A stretch of DNA of 64,000 nt from Chrysopilus asiliformis (GCA_964034945.1 OZ035960.1:64937470-65001469), one strand, 5' to 3'. Counted from the first letter of the stretch, positions 21,480 to 32,133 are shown. The notes: generated from the sequence alone by a model not told the origin. Numbers and translations are program-made.

Positions 21480-23095
21480 GTGACACAGAAAGACGGTACT
21501 CTACCATAGAAAGGGAACTTCTGGCCATAGTTTGGGCCACAAAAAACTTTCGATGTTATTTATATGGACGACCTTTCACAGTAGTGACAGATCATAAGCC
21601 ACTAAATGGCCAATGCAAAATCAAAGACACTACGTCTAGGTTAATGAGATTTCGGCATAAATTATCGGAGTACGATTACTCGATTGTTTACAAACCGGGA
21701 AAATATAATACCTGCGCGGACGCGTTAAGCAGAATACCGGAAAAAGAATTGGATAGTCAGGAATGCGATGAAGAAAGACCATATTTGGAGATAGAAAAAG
21801 AATTGTTGACAGTTTCAGACCAACCGATCAAAACTAGTAAGGTCGCAGACGGCCCTTCGATCCGAACGGTTGAACAAGCGCGGGAATTGGTAGAAAAATT
21901 CAAAAAAGATTCCGCAGAAACATTTGCGAAATGTTTTGTAACAACACGACTCCAATCACGTAAAGAGAAGGAGGTGACAGATGAAAAATTACCCGAACAA
22001 ACTATAAACGAAGATTCTATTCTGAATACCACTGTGGAGAAATCAAACGTGCAAGTACTTAACGACAGGGAGGAAATACTGAAAGTAATCAGGGCATACC
22101 ATGACAGTCCTTTAGGCGGACATCGGGGAGTAGCAAAGACCTTTAACAATATTAGAAGAACATTCAAATGGAAAGGCATGTTTAACGATGTTCTGGAGTA
22201 CATCAAGCGGTGTGACTCTTGTCAGAAAAACAAGCAGGGCAAAGCGCATGTTGTACCACTGATGATATCATCAACATCACTAATTCCATTTGAAAAGGTG
22301 TCTCTAGATATCGTAGGTCCTCTAGAGGAAACCCCAGAAGGAGATAAATATATCCTTACATTCCAGGACGATCTCACGAGATTCACGGATTGTTATGCTC
22401 TTCGTGACACGGTAGCCAGAGTGTTTTTTGATCAAATCATAAGTAGGTACGGAATTCCTAAGTCGTTGTTAACGGACCAGGGTTCTAATTTTTTGAGTGA
22501 CATATTCAAACAGGTTTGCAAATTACTGAAAATTAAGAAATTGCAAACAACGGCGTATCACCCGCAAAGTAGCGGAGCCTTGGAGAGGAGTCACAAAGAC
22601 TTAGTGGAATATCTAAGAACTTTTGTAGACAAGAACCCAAGAACATGGAACCAGCATCTGCGTCAGGCCATGTTCGTACATAACACTACAGTGCATCGTA
22701 GTACTGGGTTCACTCCAATGGAAGTTTTATTTGGATTTACTCCGGCAATTCCAACGGAATTGAAACGAGAACCCGAACCGGTTTATAATTACGAAAATTA
22801 TGTATTCGATTTGAGAAGAAAACTGCAAGAGAGTTATAAGATCGCTAGGGATAGTTTGATTGTCAGCAAGACCAACAGTAAGGAATATTATGATAAGAGA
22901 GCCAATCCGAAAATAAGATATCATGTAGGGGATAAGGTACTGCTAAAAGATGCCGCTCGGAAAGGAAAATTAAACCAAATATGGACAGGGCCTTATGTAA
23001 TAGTAGATATTCCCAACGATGTAAATTCGGTGTTATCAATTAGGAAAAAGAAGAGAAGGGTACACAATAATCGTTTAAAACCATATTTCGATTAA
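21480..23095 (+). pseudogene. RNase H end and integrase, gypsy element 1
   Basis: It resumes with ERRYSTIERELLAIVWA and TDHKPL (RNase H), then the HHCC zinc domain (HDSPLGGHRG ... CDSCQ) and the integrase core: Asp in SLDIVGP, Asp in LTDQGSN, Glu in GALERSH. The end has the basic RKKKRRVHNNRLKPYF tail. The open frame 21584-23095 is 503 residues. It is severed from the rest of pol by the RNase H frameshift. Confidence 0.86.
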
Positions 23096-23343
23096 ACAAT
23101 AATAGTATCAAAAATAAATATAGAATAAAAGTATTAAAAAGAAATAGTCTATTCGTATTAGGTAATAAAAGATATTTAAAAAGAGTTAACCAACAAATCA
23201 TTGAATTAGGCTTAGAAGAATGAAACTCAGGTAAAGGAATAAAATCAGACACTAGGAAAAATAGGAACTTTCGAAAAGTAGCCTCACATGTCGAATTTTC
23301 AATAACACATTTTGCAGGATTGATTATACATTTTGCAGGATTG
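23096..23343. other. AT-rich tail with a 21-bp direct repeat used as target
   Basis: No gene. From about 23309 the unit ACATTTTGCAGGATTGATTAT is repeated in tandem. The intact gypsy element 3 inserted into this repeat, and further copies continue on its far side (28130-28170). Confidence 0.75.
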
Positions 23344-23348
23344 ATTAT

Positions 23349-23480
23349 TGTGGTACTCTAGTCAACTAGAGTACAAGACACTCTAGCAGTTGTTTAGGTA
23401 TTATGTCAGTAGTAGTTGGACCAGCTAAGAATAAACACGTTGTTTTAGCAGCATTGAATTCTCTTGTTTCATTTACCACA
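23349..23480 (+). repeat. 5' LTR of gypsy element 3
   Basis: It starts TGTGGTACTCTAGTC and ends TTTACCACA, giving the TG...CA ends usual for LTRs. At 132 bp it is very short. An internal dyad CTCTAGTCAACTAGAG lies near the start. Confidence 0.95.
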
Positions 23481-23639
23481 AATGGCGACGAGGATGGGAT
23501 AATTTTCATCTTGTAAATCAATTAATTAATTGGATGAGCACATTGAGAAGGTAAATTCAGAAAAGTCAAGATATATAAAACTTTGAAACTGCGAGAAGTC
23601 CTCTGTTACAGTGAAAAGTTTGAACGGCGCCACGACTAG

Positions 23640-23880
23640 TCAGTGAGCCCCACGAGAAAAGACACGAGAAAACCGGGACGCGAGAAGTCTCGGATGCGAG
23701 AAGTCTCGGACGCGAGAAGTCCCTGACGCGAGAAGACCTTGACGTGAGAAGTCTCGGAAGCGAGAAGTCCCTGAGGCAAAAAGGCCTGGACGCGAGAAGT
23801 TTTGTACGCGAGAAAACCTGGACGCTAGAAAATCGGGACGCGAGAAGTCCTGGGCACGAGAGTCCCCTGGGAAATAGGCG
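23640..23880 (+). repeat. Minisatellite in the leader of gypsy element 3
   Basis: About a dozen imperfect 16-18 bp copies of a GGACGCGAGAAGTCT-like unit fill the leader just upstream of the gag-pol ATG. It is GC-richer than its surroundings. Its role is unknown; packaging or translation-initiation signals in leaders are one possibility. Confidence 0.8.
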
Positions 23881-23898
23881 AGAAAAAACCACACGATT

Positions 23899-26800
23899 AT
23901 GGACCGAGTTTTCGGAAATTTGCCGGCATTCTCGATCGCAGGCGTGTCACAAACGGACCAGAGATTAGCCTGGGAAAAGTGGAAGCGTGCATTCACAATC
24001 TGCTGTGATGCAACTACCATTACAGATGGCAAGGCGAAAAGGAATTTGTTGTTGGGCTATGGAGGAATGGAACTACAGGAGATATTCTACGGAATACCGG
24101 AAGCAGATGTAGAACCAAATCAGGATATTGACCCTTATTTGGTAGCGTTTGAAAAACTCGACGAGTACTTTGCTCCAAAGAGACACGAGTGCCACGAAAG
24201 ATATCTGTTCTACACAATGACACCACAGCCAGACGAGACGTTAGAAAAGTTTATTATGCGATCGCAAATGCAAGCTAAAAAATGTCATTTTGGTGAGACT
24301 TTGCTGGAGCGGCAAAGCATCGCGGTCATAGATAAAGCTCTCCTGGTAGCACCTCGAGAATTACGTGAGATTCTACTACAAGATGCGAAATTAACCCTCG
24401 ATACACTTATAAAAAAAACTAAGGTTTACCAGCAAACAAAAAATACTAGTGAACAAATGACCTCATTGATGAAAAACAGAGAGGAATCAATCTGTAGAGT
24501 ACAGGCAACGAAAGCGCCGAACTGCTCGGCGTGTGGATTGAACCATGGTTCGTGGAGAAAATGTCCGGCAATTGGGAAAACATGCGGCCGTTGTGGCCGG
24601 AAAAATCACTTTAGAGCGGCGTGTAGAACTCCTGACAGTGCATTACCTTTGCGTAGGACCAGCGATGCGAGCAGTGGTTATGAGAAAAGACCTAAGGTTT
24701 ATGGAAAAAAAAGGGTGAGCGAGCAGGGCTATTTGCCAAACAAGATATCCACCCAGAAGCGTCGCAAAATACACGCGGTGCAGGAGGAAGAGGACGAAGA
24801 AGTAGAAGCTGTAGATATGGTTGCTACGGTAGGAGACACGGACGAGTTCATATGGGCGAAAGTTGGGAATACGATGATCCAAATGCAGATTGATTCTGGG
24901 GTTGGGTCGAATATTATAGACGAAGGAACATGGAATTTAATGAAAAAACATAATCATGAAGTAAAGGAGGTGCGACCTGCTGATCGGAAGTTTAGAGCTT
25001 ACGCTCAAAAAGACAATTTGCAGACGATGGGAATGTTTGATGCCTCAATCGAAATAGAGGATAAAGGAAAAATACTGCAAACGAGGGCACGGTTTTACGT
25101 CATTAAAGAAGGACCCCAACCGTTGCTCGGAAAAAATACGGCACAAGAGCTAGGGGTGCTTGTTATAGGGTTACCGAGCCAGCGACATCCTCAAGGAATT
25201 CAGCATATTACGCAAGCGAAATCATTTCCGAAGTTCAAGGGAATAAAAGTCAGGATCCCGACCGATAAATCAGTTCCTCCCATAGCTCAGAAGTTACGAA
25301 GGCTACCCATTGCAGTGTTGAGAAAAGTAGAGCAGAAGCTGGACGAGCTATTAGCATCAGGAATTATCGAGAAAGTTCAACAGCCATCCGAATGGATTAG
25401 TCCAATGGTAATTGTTTTAAAAGACTCCGGCGATATCCGGTTGTGTTTGGATATGAGACGAGCAAATTCCGCAGTGAAGAGGGAGATTCATCCACTTCCT
25501 ACTCTCGAAGACATCCGAGTAAAATTACGCGATGCGAAGTATTTCTCGAGACTAGACATAAAAGATGCGTTTCACCAGTTAGAATTACACGAGGAGAGCC
25601 GGAGTTTGACAACGTTTATAACGCATAAGGGTTTGTTCAGATTCACGAGGTTACTTTTTGGATTGTCGTCAGCTCCAGAAATATTTCAGAAGACTCTAGA
25701 AACGATATTATCCGATTGCGAGTTCGCTCTGAATTTTGTCGATGACATTATAGTTTTTGGGAAAACACTAGAGCAGCACGATATAGCGTTGGAAAAGGTT
25801 CTGAACACACTAAAGGAATATAATATCCTGTTGAATTCTTCAAAATGCGTTTTTCGTCTACAAGAGATCGAGTTTGTGGGACATCGCTTTAACGGTGATG
25901 GGATTGCGCCATCAGACGACAAGATCGAAGCTTTAGTCAAATGTAGATCTCCAATAAACAAGGCAGAGGTAAGAAGTTTTCTTGGTTTAGTTACATATAT
26001 TGGACAGTTTATACGAGATTTAGCGACATTGACATTTCCGTTGCGTGAAATCTCGAAGAATAACTCGGAATTCAAGTGGACGCAAGTCGAGCAGGAGGCA
26101 TTCGAAAGATTGAAGGAGGAAGTCTCTAATATAAATATATTGGCTCATTTCGATCAGTCTTTGCAAACTAGAGTCGTAGCCGACGCCTCCCCAGTAGGGT
26201 TGGGAGCTATTCTATTACAGTTCAAAAAGGGCACAGCGCGCGTAATTGCATATGCTTCAAAGGCTTTGACGAAAACAGAACAAAAGTATCACCAAACTGA
26301 AAAGGAAGCCCTAGCTTTGGTATGGGCCGTAGAGAGATTCAAAATTTACCTTTTAGGGATACGTTTTGTACTAGAGACGGATCACAAACCGCTGACGATG
26401 CTTTTCAAGCCCGATTCCAAGCCGTGTATGCGAGTAGAACGGTGGGTTTTGAGGTTACAGGCGTATAGGTTTGATGTAGTATACCGCAAGGGTGAGGAAA
26501 ATATTGCAGATCCTTTGTCTCGCCTGCTTAACCTAGAAAACGCAATGCCGTTCGACCCGGATTGCGATGTTTTTATAAGAAACATAACAGAATTAGCAGC
26601 TGTGGATTTGGAAGAAGTCGAAAAAGCAACGGACTCTGACGATGAGCTTCGAGACTTACGGGAATGCCTAGAATCCGGTAAGTGGGATTTTAAAATGGAA
26701 AATCTAAAAGCTTTCTTACCATTTAGAGACGAGTTTGGTTCATCTGGTCGATTAGTCATAAGAGGCGACAGACTAATAATTCCACGAGCGCTAAGATTCC

Positions 26801-27975
26801 GCATGTTGCAGTTAGGACATGAGGGTCACCCTGGCCAAACAGTCATGACACGAAGGCTCCGCTATATTTGCTGGTGGCCGGGAATAGACCGCGACATCAA
26901 AGACTTCATAAGGAAGTGTGCAGGTTGTTTAGCTGTTAGTACTCCGGATCCTCCAGAGCCTATGAAGAGACGAGAGCTACCAAGAGCTCCATGGGTTGCA
27001 ATAGCTATTGATTTCATGGGCCCTCTTCCTAGTCAGGAACATCTATTAGTGGTGGTCGATTACTATAGTCGCTATAAAGAAGTCAAGATAATGCGGAGTA
27101 TCACGGCGAAGGACGTAATCAAACACCTGGAGGAAATATTTATACGTCTAGGATACCCCGAGTCGATTACGTTGGATAATGGAAGGCAGTTTGTGAGCAC
27201 CGAGTTCGAAGATTACTGCCATCTACGAGGTATTCAGCTAATGTTCACTACACCGTATTGGCCGTCTGAAAATGGCGAAGTAGAAAGGCAGAACCGGTCT
27301 TTGTTGAAAAGGTTGAGAATTAGTCATTCACTAAAACGTGACTGGAAGCAGGATTTGCAGGGCTATCTAATGATGTATTATACGACACCTCACTCCACCA
27401 CAGGAAGAACCCCGACGGAACTCCTTTTTGGAAGAACAATCCGATCCAAATTACCAAGATTGGCCACTATAAGTCATCCTAGATTTTTGTCAGATTTAGC
27501 CGATTTAGACAAAAGCAGGAAAGAAAAAGGAAAATACATGGAGGATAAGAAGCGAAAGGCTCGGATTTCGGATATTGTCCCGGGAGAAAAAGTGATGATA
27601 AAAAACGTAATAGTAGGTAACAAGCTGACTCCGACATTCAACACGGAGAATGTTAAAGTCTTGAGCAAGCAAGGATCCAGGGTTACTGTGGAAAATGAAG
27701 GCACGGGAAAAACGTATCAACGGAACTCCAGCCATCTTAAGCGTGTTCCAGCACATACACTAACAACTGAAATTAATCCTTTATCTCCCACTAGGTGTTC
27801 AATTATGCAAACTTCAGAACCGTTAACAGAAGCAGCCAATAGGAAGGAAGTCGCAGTTGAGGAGGACATACAGGACGAGACACGGCAACGTCAATTGGTC
27901 CCGCGGGGCAGAGCAAACCAGGAACGTCCTTGTCGTACCAAAACGAAGCCCGCCAAATTTCAAGATTATGTTTAG
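23899..27975 (+). CDS. Gag-pol polyprotein of gypsy element 3 (1358 aa, intact)
   Basis: A single frame makes capsid, protease, RT, RNase H and integrase. In order: helical gag (about 1-200), zinc knuckles with C209-C212 and CGRCGRKNHFRAAC (229-242), protease with IDSGVGSNII (331-340; DSG in place of DTG), RT about 465-660 with LDIKDAFHQ and the catalytic FVDD (613-616), RNase H with ADAS (762) and TDHK (about 828), integrase HHCC (HEGHPGQ ... CAGC) and DDE triad at D1038, D1093 and E1129 with 35 residues between the last two. Gag and pol are fused without frameshift, so the gag:pol ratio must be controlled otherwise. The first ATG after the leader minisatellite is chosen. Confidence 0.95.
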   Translation: MDRVFGNLPAFSIAGVSQTDQRLAWEKWKRAFTICCDATTITDGKAKRNLLLGYGGMELQEIFYGIPEADVEPNQDIDPYLVAFEKLDEYFAPKRHECHERYLFYTMTPQPDETLEKFIMRSQMQAKKCHFGETLLERQSIAVIDKALLVAPRELREILLQDAKLTLDTLIKKTKVYQQTKNTSEQMTSLMKNREESICRVQATKAPNCSACGLNHGSWRKCPAIGKTCGRCGRKNHFRAACRTPDSALPLRRTSDASSGYEKRPKVYGKKRVSEQGYLPNKISTQKRRKIHAVQEEEDEEVEAVDMVATVGDTDEFIWAKVGNTMIQMQIDSGVGSNIIDEGTWNLMKKHNHEVKEVRPADRKFRAYAQKDNLQTMGMFDASIEIEDKGKILQTRARFYVIKEGPQPLLGKNTAQELGVLVIGLPSQRHPQGIQHITQAKSFPKFKGIKVRIPTDKSVPPIAQKLRRLPIAVLRKVEQKLDELLASGIIEKVQQPSEWISPMVIVLKDSGDIRLCLDMRRANSAVKREIHPLPTLEDIRVKLRDAKYFSRLDIKDAFHQLELHEESRSLTTFITHKGLFRFTRLLFGLSSAPEIFQKTLETILSDCEFALNFVDDIIVFGKTLEQHDIALEKVLNTLKEYNILLNSSKCVFRLQEIEFVGHRFNGDGIAPSDDKIEALVKCRSPINKAEVRSFLGLVTYIGQFIRDLATLTFPLREISKNNSEFKWTQVEQEAFERLKEEVSNINILAHFDQSLQTRVVADASPVGLGAILLQFKKGTARVIAYASKALTKTEQKYHQTEKEALALVWAVERFKIYLLGIRFVLETDHKPLTMLFKPDSKPCMRVERWVLRLQAYRFDVVYRKGEENIADPLSRLLNLENAMPFDPDCDVFIRNITELAAVDLEEVEKATDSDDELRDLRECLESGKWDFKMENLKAFLPFRDEFGSSGRLVIRGDRLIIPRALRFRMLQLGHEGHPGQTVMTRRLRYICWWPGIDRDIKDFIRKCAGCLAVSTPDPPEPMKRRELPRAPWVAIAIDFMGPLPSQEHLLVVVDYYSRYKEVKIMRSITAKDVIKHLEEIFIRLGYPESITLDNGRQFVSTEFEDYCHLRGIQLMFTTPYWPSENGEVERQNRSLLKRLRISHSLKRDWKQDLQGYLMMYYTTPHSTTGRTPTELLFGRTIRSKLPRLATISHPRFLSDLADLDKSRKEKGKYMEDKKRKARISDIVPGEKVMIKNVIVGNKLTPTFNTENVKVLSKQGSRVTVENEGTGKTYQRNSSHLKRVPAHTLTTEINPLSPTRCSIMQTSEPLTEAANRKEVAVEEDIQDETRQRQLVPRGRANQERPCRTKTKPAKFQDYV

Positions 27976-27997
27976 AATCAAAATAATGTAAAGGAGA

Positions 27998-28129
27998 TGT
28001 GGTACTCTAGTCAACTAGAGTACAAGACACTCTAGCAGTTGTTTAGGTATTATGTCAGTAGTAGTTGGACCAGCTAAGAATAAACACGTTGTTTTAGCAG
28101 CATTGAATTCTCTTGTTTCATTTACCACA
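27998..28129 (+). repeat. 3' LTR of gypsy element 3
   Basis: Identical to the 5' LTR over all 132 bases as far as I can read. It is followed by the ATTAT duplication and then more of the ACATTTTGCAGG target repeat. Confidence 0.95.
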
Positions 28130-28203
28130 ATTATACATTTTGCAGGATTGATTATACATTTTGCAGGATTAAGTATGCTGCATAGGCGAAGAAAGTACCG
28201 AAA

Positions 28204-28483
28204 GTTCATTTTTTTTTACCCCCCATACGAACGAAAACGTTTTTTGCGAATATCTCAAAAACGGTGCATCTTATCAAAAAAGTCCAAGAACAAAAGTTAT
28301 TTAGGATATGATTCTACATAAAACTCCCATATATCAAAATCCGATTGGAATAAATTTTAAAAAATCTTTTTGGAAAGTTTGACTTCAAAGTGGAATTTTG
28401 ATACAACTGTTCGCTGTTCACTTAAATCACCATACGGGTTTTTAATAATTGCCAGATTGGCAGTTATAGCTTTTGTTATGTTT
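28204..28483 (-). mobile_element. SINE-like dispersed repeat, copy B (truncated)
   Basis: The minus-strand start is at 28483 and homology runs to about 28204, so only the first half of the repeat is present. A short piece matching the family's 3' part (ATCATTCTAAACACAC) lies in plus orientation directly beyond the start (28485-28502), so the copy is rearranged. From 28503 to 28748 nothing else is recognisable. Confidence 0.75.
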
Positions 28484-29098
28484 ATCATTCTAAACACACA
28501 CGTCAGAGAGTCGATTCTCGACCAATCAAAACACTTTCTCCGTGACGTTGCTGTTGCTGCTGCATTGTAAATCAGCTTACACAATGAGAAGCGTCAACGG
28601 CGGGCAGCGGCATTTGTTGTCAAATGTTATTCAGTAAAACATACCGATGCCCCTCGTTGTGAAAATTGTAAATACTTTAGCATAGATAGTAGCGCCACTA
28701 GTCGTCAGGACGCTTGGTGCTGACGCTCGCATTCTGTTTAACTCTTAAGGCTGCAAACAAAGTAAATAAGATGAGGTGTGCAGTGCGACATCCGATGCAG
28801 TTGTAAACGACGGGTGCAGATAGTGTGGAATCCGATGTAAACGATCTTTGACAGCTGTAAACTTAAAGAGATTTCATTTAATGACTTAAGGGGACCATTT
28901 CTAACCAAAAGTATCCCCAAGATGAAGAAAAACCCACATTTGTTAACACTTCAGAAACAAATTTCATAACAATTTTGCGATTTGACATTTCTCAAAATCA
29001 CACAAACTTCAATTATTTTAACCCTGATCTTGTATTTAGAAAAACTCACACATATTGTATTTGGGTCATTTGTGACCCCATTTGATTTTTTTATTAAT

Positions 29099-29941
29099 CA
29101 CCTCTATTCTTGAAAACGGCGTTAGGAGCAAAAATCTAACGTGCTCGATTCGATTCGCTACGCAATTGGTATTCTGGAATACGGCGGGTGCTTCGCGTTT
29201 GGTACATAAAGCATCGCATGGCAACGCGCTGTCAAACATCAGCTGATTTGATTGTTTGTTGTTAATTTTGAATAAACTTGAAGTGTTTGAAGTGATTTAT
29301 TTCAGTAGCCATGGATTTTATGTTGATTTATCATTTACTGAGGCAAGAGGAGTTGAATTCGTTACGCCAACAAAGAATTTTTTTAAGACACTCTTCAGAT
29401 TTGATGAGCTTAACCGATGAAGCCTAAGTACATACAAATACTGGGAATCTCATAGATTTTTATTTGCAATTTTGTAGATTCAAAAAAGATTTCCGGTTCC
29501 GGTCGAATATATTGAATTTCCTCCCACAATAAATTCATCTCTATCGGCGACTTCCTCGTATATCCCTTGGCAATGTCCGGATTGTTTTTCATTTTTGAAA
29601 TTAAATATGCGAATTGGTCATTGCTTCTAGTGTGTTTTTCTTTGCACTCCTATTTTAAGAAATCACTGTTAAAATCTTTCATTTAAACATACAAAATATT
29701 TACCTTACATTTTTGTAAACACCGAATTCAAACGTAAATGAAACGCGAGAAATTTGAAGTGAGTGATTTAACCTCAAAAAAGTGCTCCCGGCGTATTCAA
29801 GAATAACAATAATCGAATGCTTTGCAATGCGTTATTCCAAATCGAACGTTGATAGATACTGCTTAATCAAGAATTCCGATTGCTCACGATCGAACACTAA
29901 TCGAGCAAATAAACGTAACGCTGTATTCAAGAATAGAGGTG
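29099..29941. mobile_element. Harbinger-associated element with AAT duplication, innermost level
   Basis: The ends CACCTCTATTCTTGAA and TTCAAGAATAGAGGTG are perfect inverted repeats, with inverted similarity continuing towards GCGTTA. AAT flanks both sides (29096-29098 and 29942-29944). It carries a MADF-like gene fragment on the minus strand, so it probably derives from the two-gene Harbinger system (transposase plus Myb/MADF protein). Confidence 0.8.
29410..29640 (-). pseudogene. MADF/Myb-SANT-like DNA-binding protein fragment
   Basis: The frame 29592-29410 (60 residues) extends upstream without its ATG to about 29640 and reads SNDQFAYLISKMKNNPDIAKG...LLWEEI. This resembles the DNA-binding accessory protein of PIF/Harbinger transposons (NPDIAKG and WEEL motifs). 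It is truncated on both sides. In family members this protein brings the transposase to the element ends. Confidence 0.6.
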
Positions 29942-30837
29942 AATATGTTTTTTTTCGGAAATTTATTACCAACTATCAGACGTTGGAGACGAATTGGCAC
30001 CCTCCGGCATAAAATCGTTTTCAGAATCCGAGGCAAAATCAATTGGTGCTTCATCGCTCATGACTATTAGAGCCTCTATCTCCCTATCGCTCAAAACCTG
30101 GGAAAATTTGAATTCCAAACACATTTCAAAATTTGAATTCCAAACACAAACAAAGTAATAAAGTTCAATTACTCACAACTCCACGAGTACACATTATGAT
30201 TAAACTTTTGAAAATAAAAACTGATTACTGCTTTCACTTGTTACTTCAAAAATCACTGAACACCACTGGAAGGTGGGTCATATTTGACCCTAAAACAATA
30301 AATGTTATTTTTTTTCTCACGACTATTAGGACGCCCTATGATTAAAGTTTTTTTTAAGAATACGTATTTGGCCATTTTAGAAGAATTAAAGAATTTGTTT
30401 CTTCAATCAAAGCTGAACTGAATGTTTTACAACAGATTTTTCCTAAAAATGGATCATAAATGACCCAAATACAATATAAGGGTTAAACAAAATTTCTTAT
30501 TCACTCAGCCACCTTATTGTTACTAATTTAACTAAAAACGGAATGTAAGGTCCGATAAAACCGCATTTTAAATTAAATTAATGTCTGAACTGTGAAGTAA
30601 ACGATGTATACGACGAAATGGTTTCGATTCCATCGCATCGTTTACTTCGTTCAGCATCGTACATTGCATCGTGTCCACTATGGGCGCTTTTAGTTAGTTC
30701 AGTGGTTTCCGTAGCATTGTACATCGCACCGCATACTTCATCGCATTCACTTTGTTTGCAGGCTAAGACCCAAATCATATGAATAAAGTTAAGTGCACAC
30801 GATATGATCACTGTTCATATTTATGAACATACGCATA

Positions 30838-32133
30838 ACGTATGTCCACAAAGTAGCTGCACAAAATTCAAAGTACAAATATACAAAATTAAAAAGCACC
30901 AGCCACAAAATGAAATTTTATTCTTTTATCCTCATACATTTAAATAAAAATTATATTGGTGGTTTATTGATATTGGACCGTTATCTTCAATTACCCAAAG
31001 TTTAGATTTGACTCCTTGCATCATGTGCTGGATCACTTTAAGGTCGACTTTTTTAACAGAAGCCCTGATTCTTTTTTTCAGCTCCTCATCGTTTGTTGCT
31101 TCCCAACCATCCTTGTAAACGATTCTGGACAAAATAGCCCAAAAATCTTCTATAGGCCGCGCCGCTGGTATGTTTGGAGGATTAGCTTCCTTTGGTATAG
31201 AATCAATTTTCTTTGACTTCAGCCAATCCGTGGTTTTTCTGGAGTAATGACATGGCGCTAAATCTGGCCAAAATATAATTTTGTCTCCTTTATGCTTTTG
31301 TTCAATAAACCGATGCAATTTTGTCAAACAATATTTAATGTAGACGTCCGAATTCACTGCTACACTTCGTGACGTTTTTATGAACAATTGCGAAATCCTT
31401 TTCACCGAAATGGCGCAGCATACCAACACCTTGGGTTCAAATTTTAATTTTTTGACATCTTTTACTTCATTTGGTGTTATCTTTTTATTTTCCGTATAAA
31501 AACTATTGGTCGTGTTATCAGAACTATTAGAAAACGTGAAATATTTCTCGTCATCCATAATGATCAGTTTTTGATTGTTCAAGAATTTGGTACGCATCAA
31601 ACGCGCCCTTTTTGGTATTTCTAACATGTGTTTTTCGGTATATCTCGGAATTTTCTCTATTTTGTAATGTTTTAAATTTAACTTTTTCAAATTTACGAAA
31701 TACAGGACTTAGACACTGCGAATTTTCGCGCAAGCTTTCGGACACTAACCCCAATTCGATTTTCTGATATTTTTTTCAATTTTTTCAATTTTTTTGAACT
31801 TAACTTTTTTGGCCTACCCATTTTTTTAAGTTTTCCGGAGCGGAACCTTGGTTATAACGAGAAAATATGCTATATAAGGTTCTTCGATTAAAACCTTCCT
31901 TAAGAAAATGGTCCAAACAAGACTTTTTATCACTACATCCAAGCATATCATAGACACGCTTCCGTAAATTGCATTGCTCTATAACTTTCATGTCAGATGC
32001 AAACAAAAAGTGATTAAAAACTTATTATCAGGAGACGAATGCTTCAAACAAAAGAAACATTCAAATCTAAAACAGCTTGTTTGTTCGAGATTTTCAGAGT
32101 TAAAGTTTGTGCAGCTACTTTGTGGACATACGT
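30838..32133 (-). mobile_element. IS630/Tc1/mariner element, DD37E type, full length but dead
   Basis: Perfect inverted ends ACGTATGTCCACAAAGTAGC and TA on both sides (30836-30837 and 32134-32135) define a 1296-bp element, the usual size for this superfamily. It encodes one minus-strand transposase, now frameshifted. Confidence 0.92.
30932..32006 (-). pseudogene. DD37E mariner-type transposase, frameshifted
   Basis: Pieces: 31800-32006 (N-terminal HTH, starts MFASDMKVIEQ), then a GRPKK AT-hook-like linker and second HTH in another frame (about 31695-31830), then 30932-31690 (252 residues) with the catalytic core. Active-site residues: Asp in IIMDDEKYF, Asp in FWPDLAPCHY, and Glu in ARPIEDFW with 37 residues between the last two. 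At least two frameshifts separate the pieces, and a TAA follows SKSCIS near 31690. The intact enzyme would cut and paste the element at TA. Confidence 0.85.

Larger units (their letters stand above)
16113..23095 (+). mobile_element. Ty3/gypsy element 1, 17.6/297-like, no 3' LTR found
   Basis: Order: 5' LTR, tRNA-type primer site, leader, gag with three zinc knuckles, protease, RT, RNase H, integrase. It is broken by a gag frameshift (about 17600), a protease-RT frameshift (about 19915), a TGA at 20010-20012 and a frameshift in RNase H (about 21425). No sequence resembling the 5' LTR follows the integrase end at 23095; instead 23096-23343 is AT-rich DNA. There is no env-like frame. Confidence 0.88.
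23349..28129 (+). mobile_element. Intact Ty3/gypsy element 3, K02A2.6-like
   Basis: A 4781-bp element with two 132-bp LTRs that I read as identical, 5-bp target duplication ATTAT (23344-23348 and 28130-28134), a primer site (TGGCGACGAGGATGGG, from 23483), a purine tract (AAAGGAGA) just before the 3' LTR, and one uninterrupted gag-pol frame. Identical LTRs and an open frame point to recent insertion and possible activity. The protein resembles the Mag/K02A2.6 type more than elements 1 and 2. Confidence 0.95.
29022..30482. mobile_element. piggyBac-like MITE in TTAA, second level of the nest
   Basis: TTAA at 29018-29021 and 30483-30486 flank termini CCCTGATCTTGTATTT and AAATACAATATAAGGG. A subterminal inverted repeat TATTGTATTTGGGTCATTT is shared. 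TTAA targets and CCC ends are the hallmark of piggyBac-type elements. Without its insertion it is about 615 bp and has no transposase. Confidence 0.8.
28749..30762. mobile_element. TIR element with TAA duplication, outer shell of a three-level nest
   Basis: The left end GGCTGCAAACAAAGT is mirrored by ACTTTGTTTGCAGGC at the right end, and inverted similarity continues imperfectly for about 50 bp. TAA lies on both sides (28746-28748 and 30763-30765), the 3-bp target size of PIF/Harbinger elements. Its own sequence is only about 550 bp; the rest is the TTAA element 29022-30482. No gene of its own. Confidence 0.7.

Noticed and set aside
23566..24032. Minus-strand frames rich in Arg, Ser and Phe across the gypsy leader
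   Set aside because: They are antisense readings of the GGACGCGAGAAGTC minisatellite.
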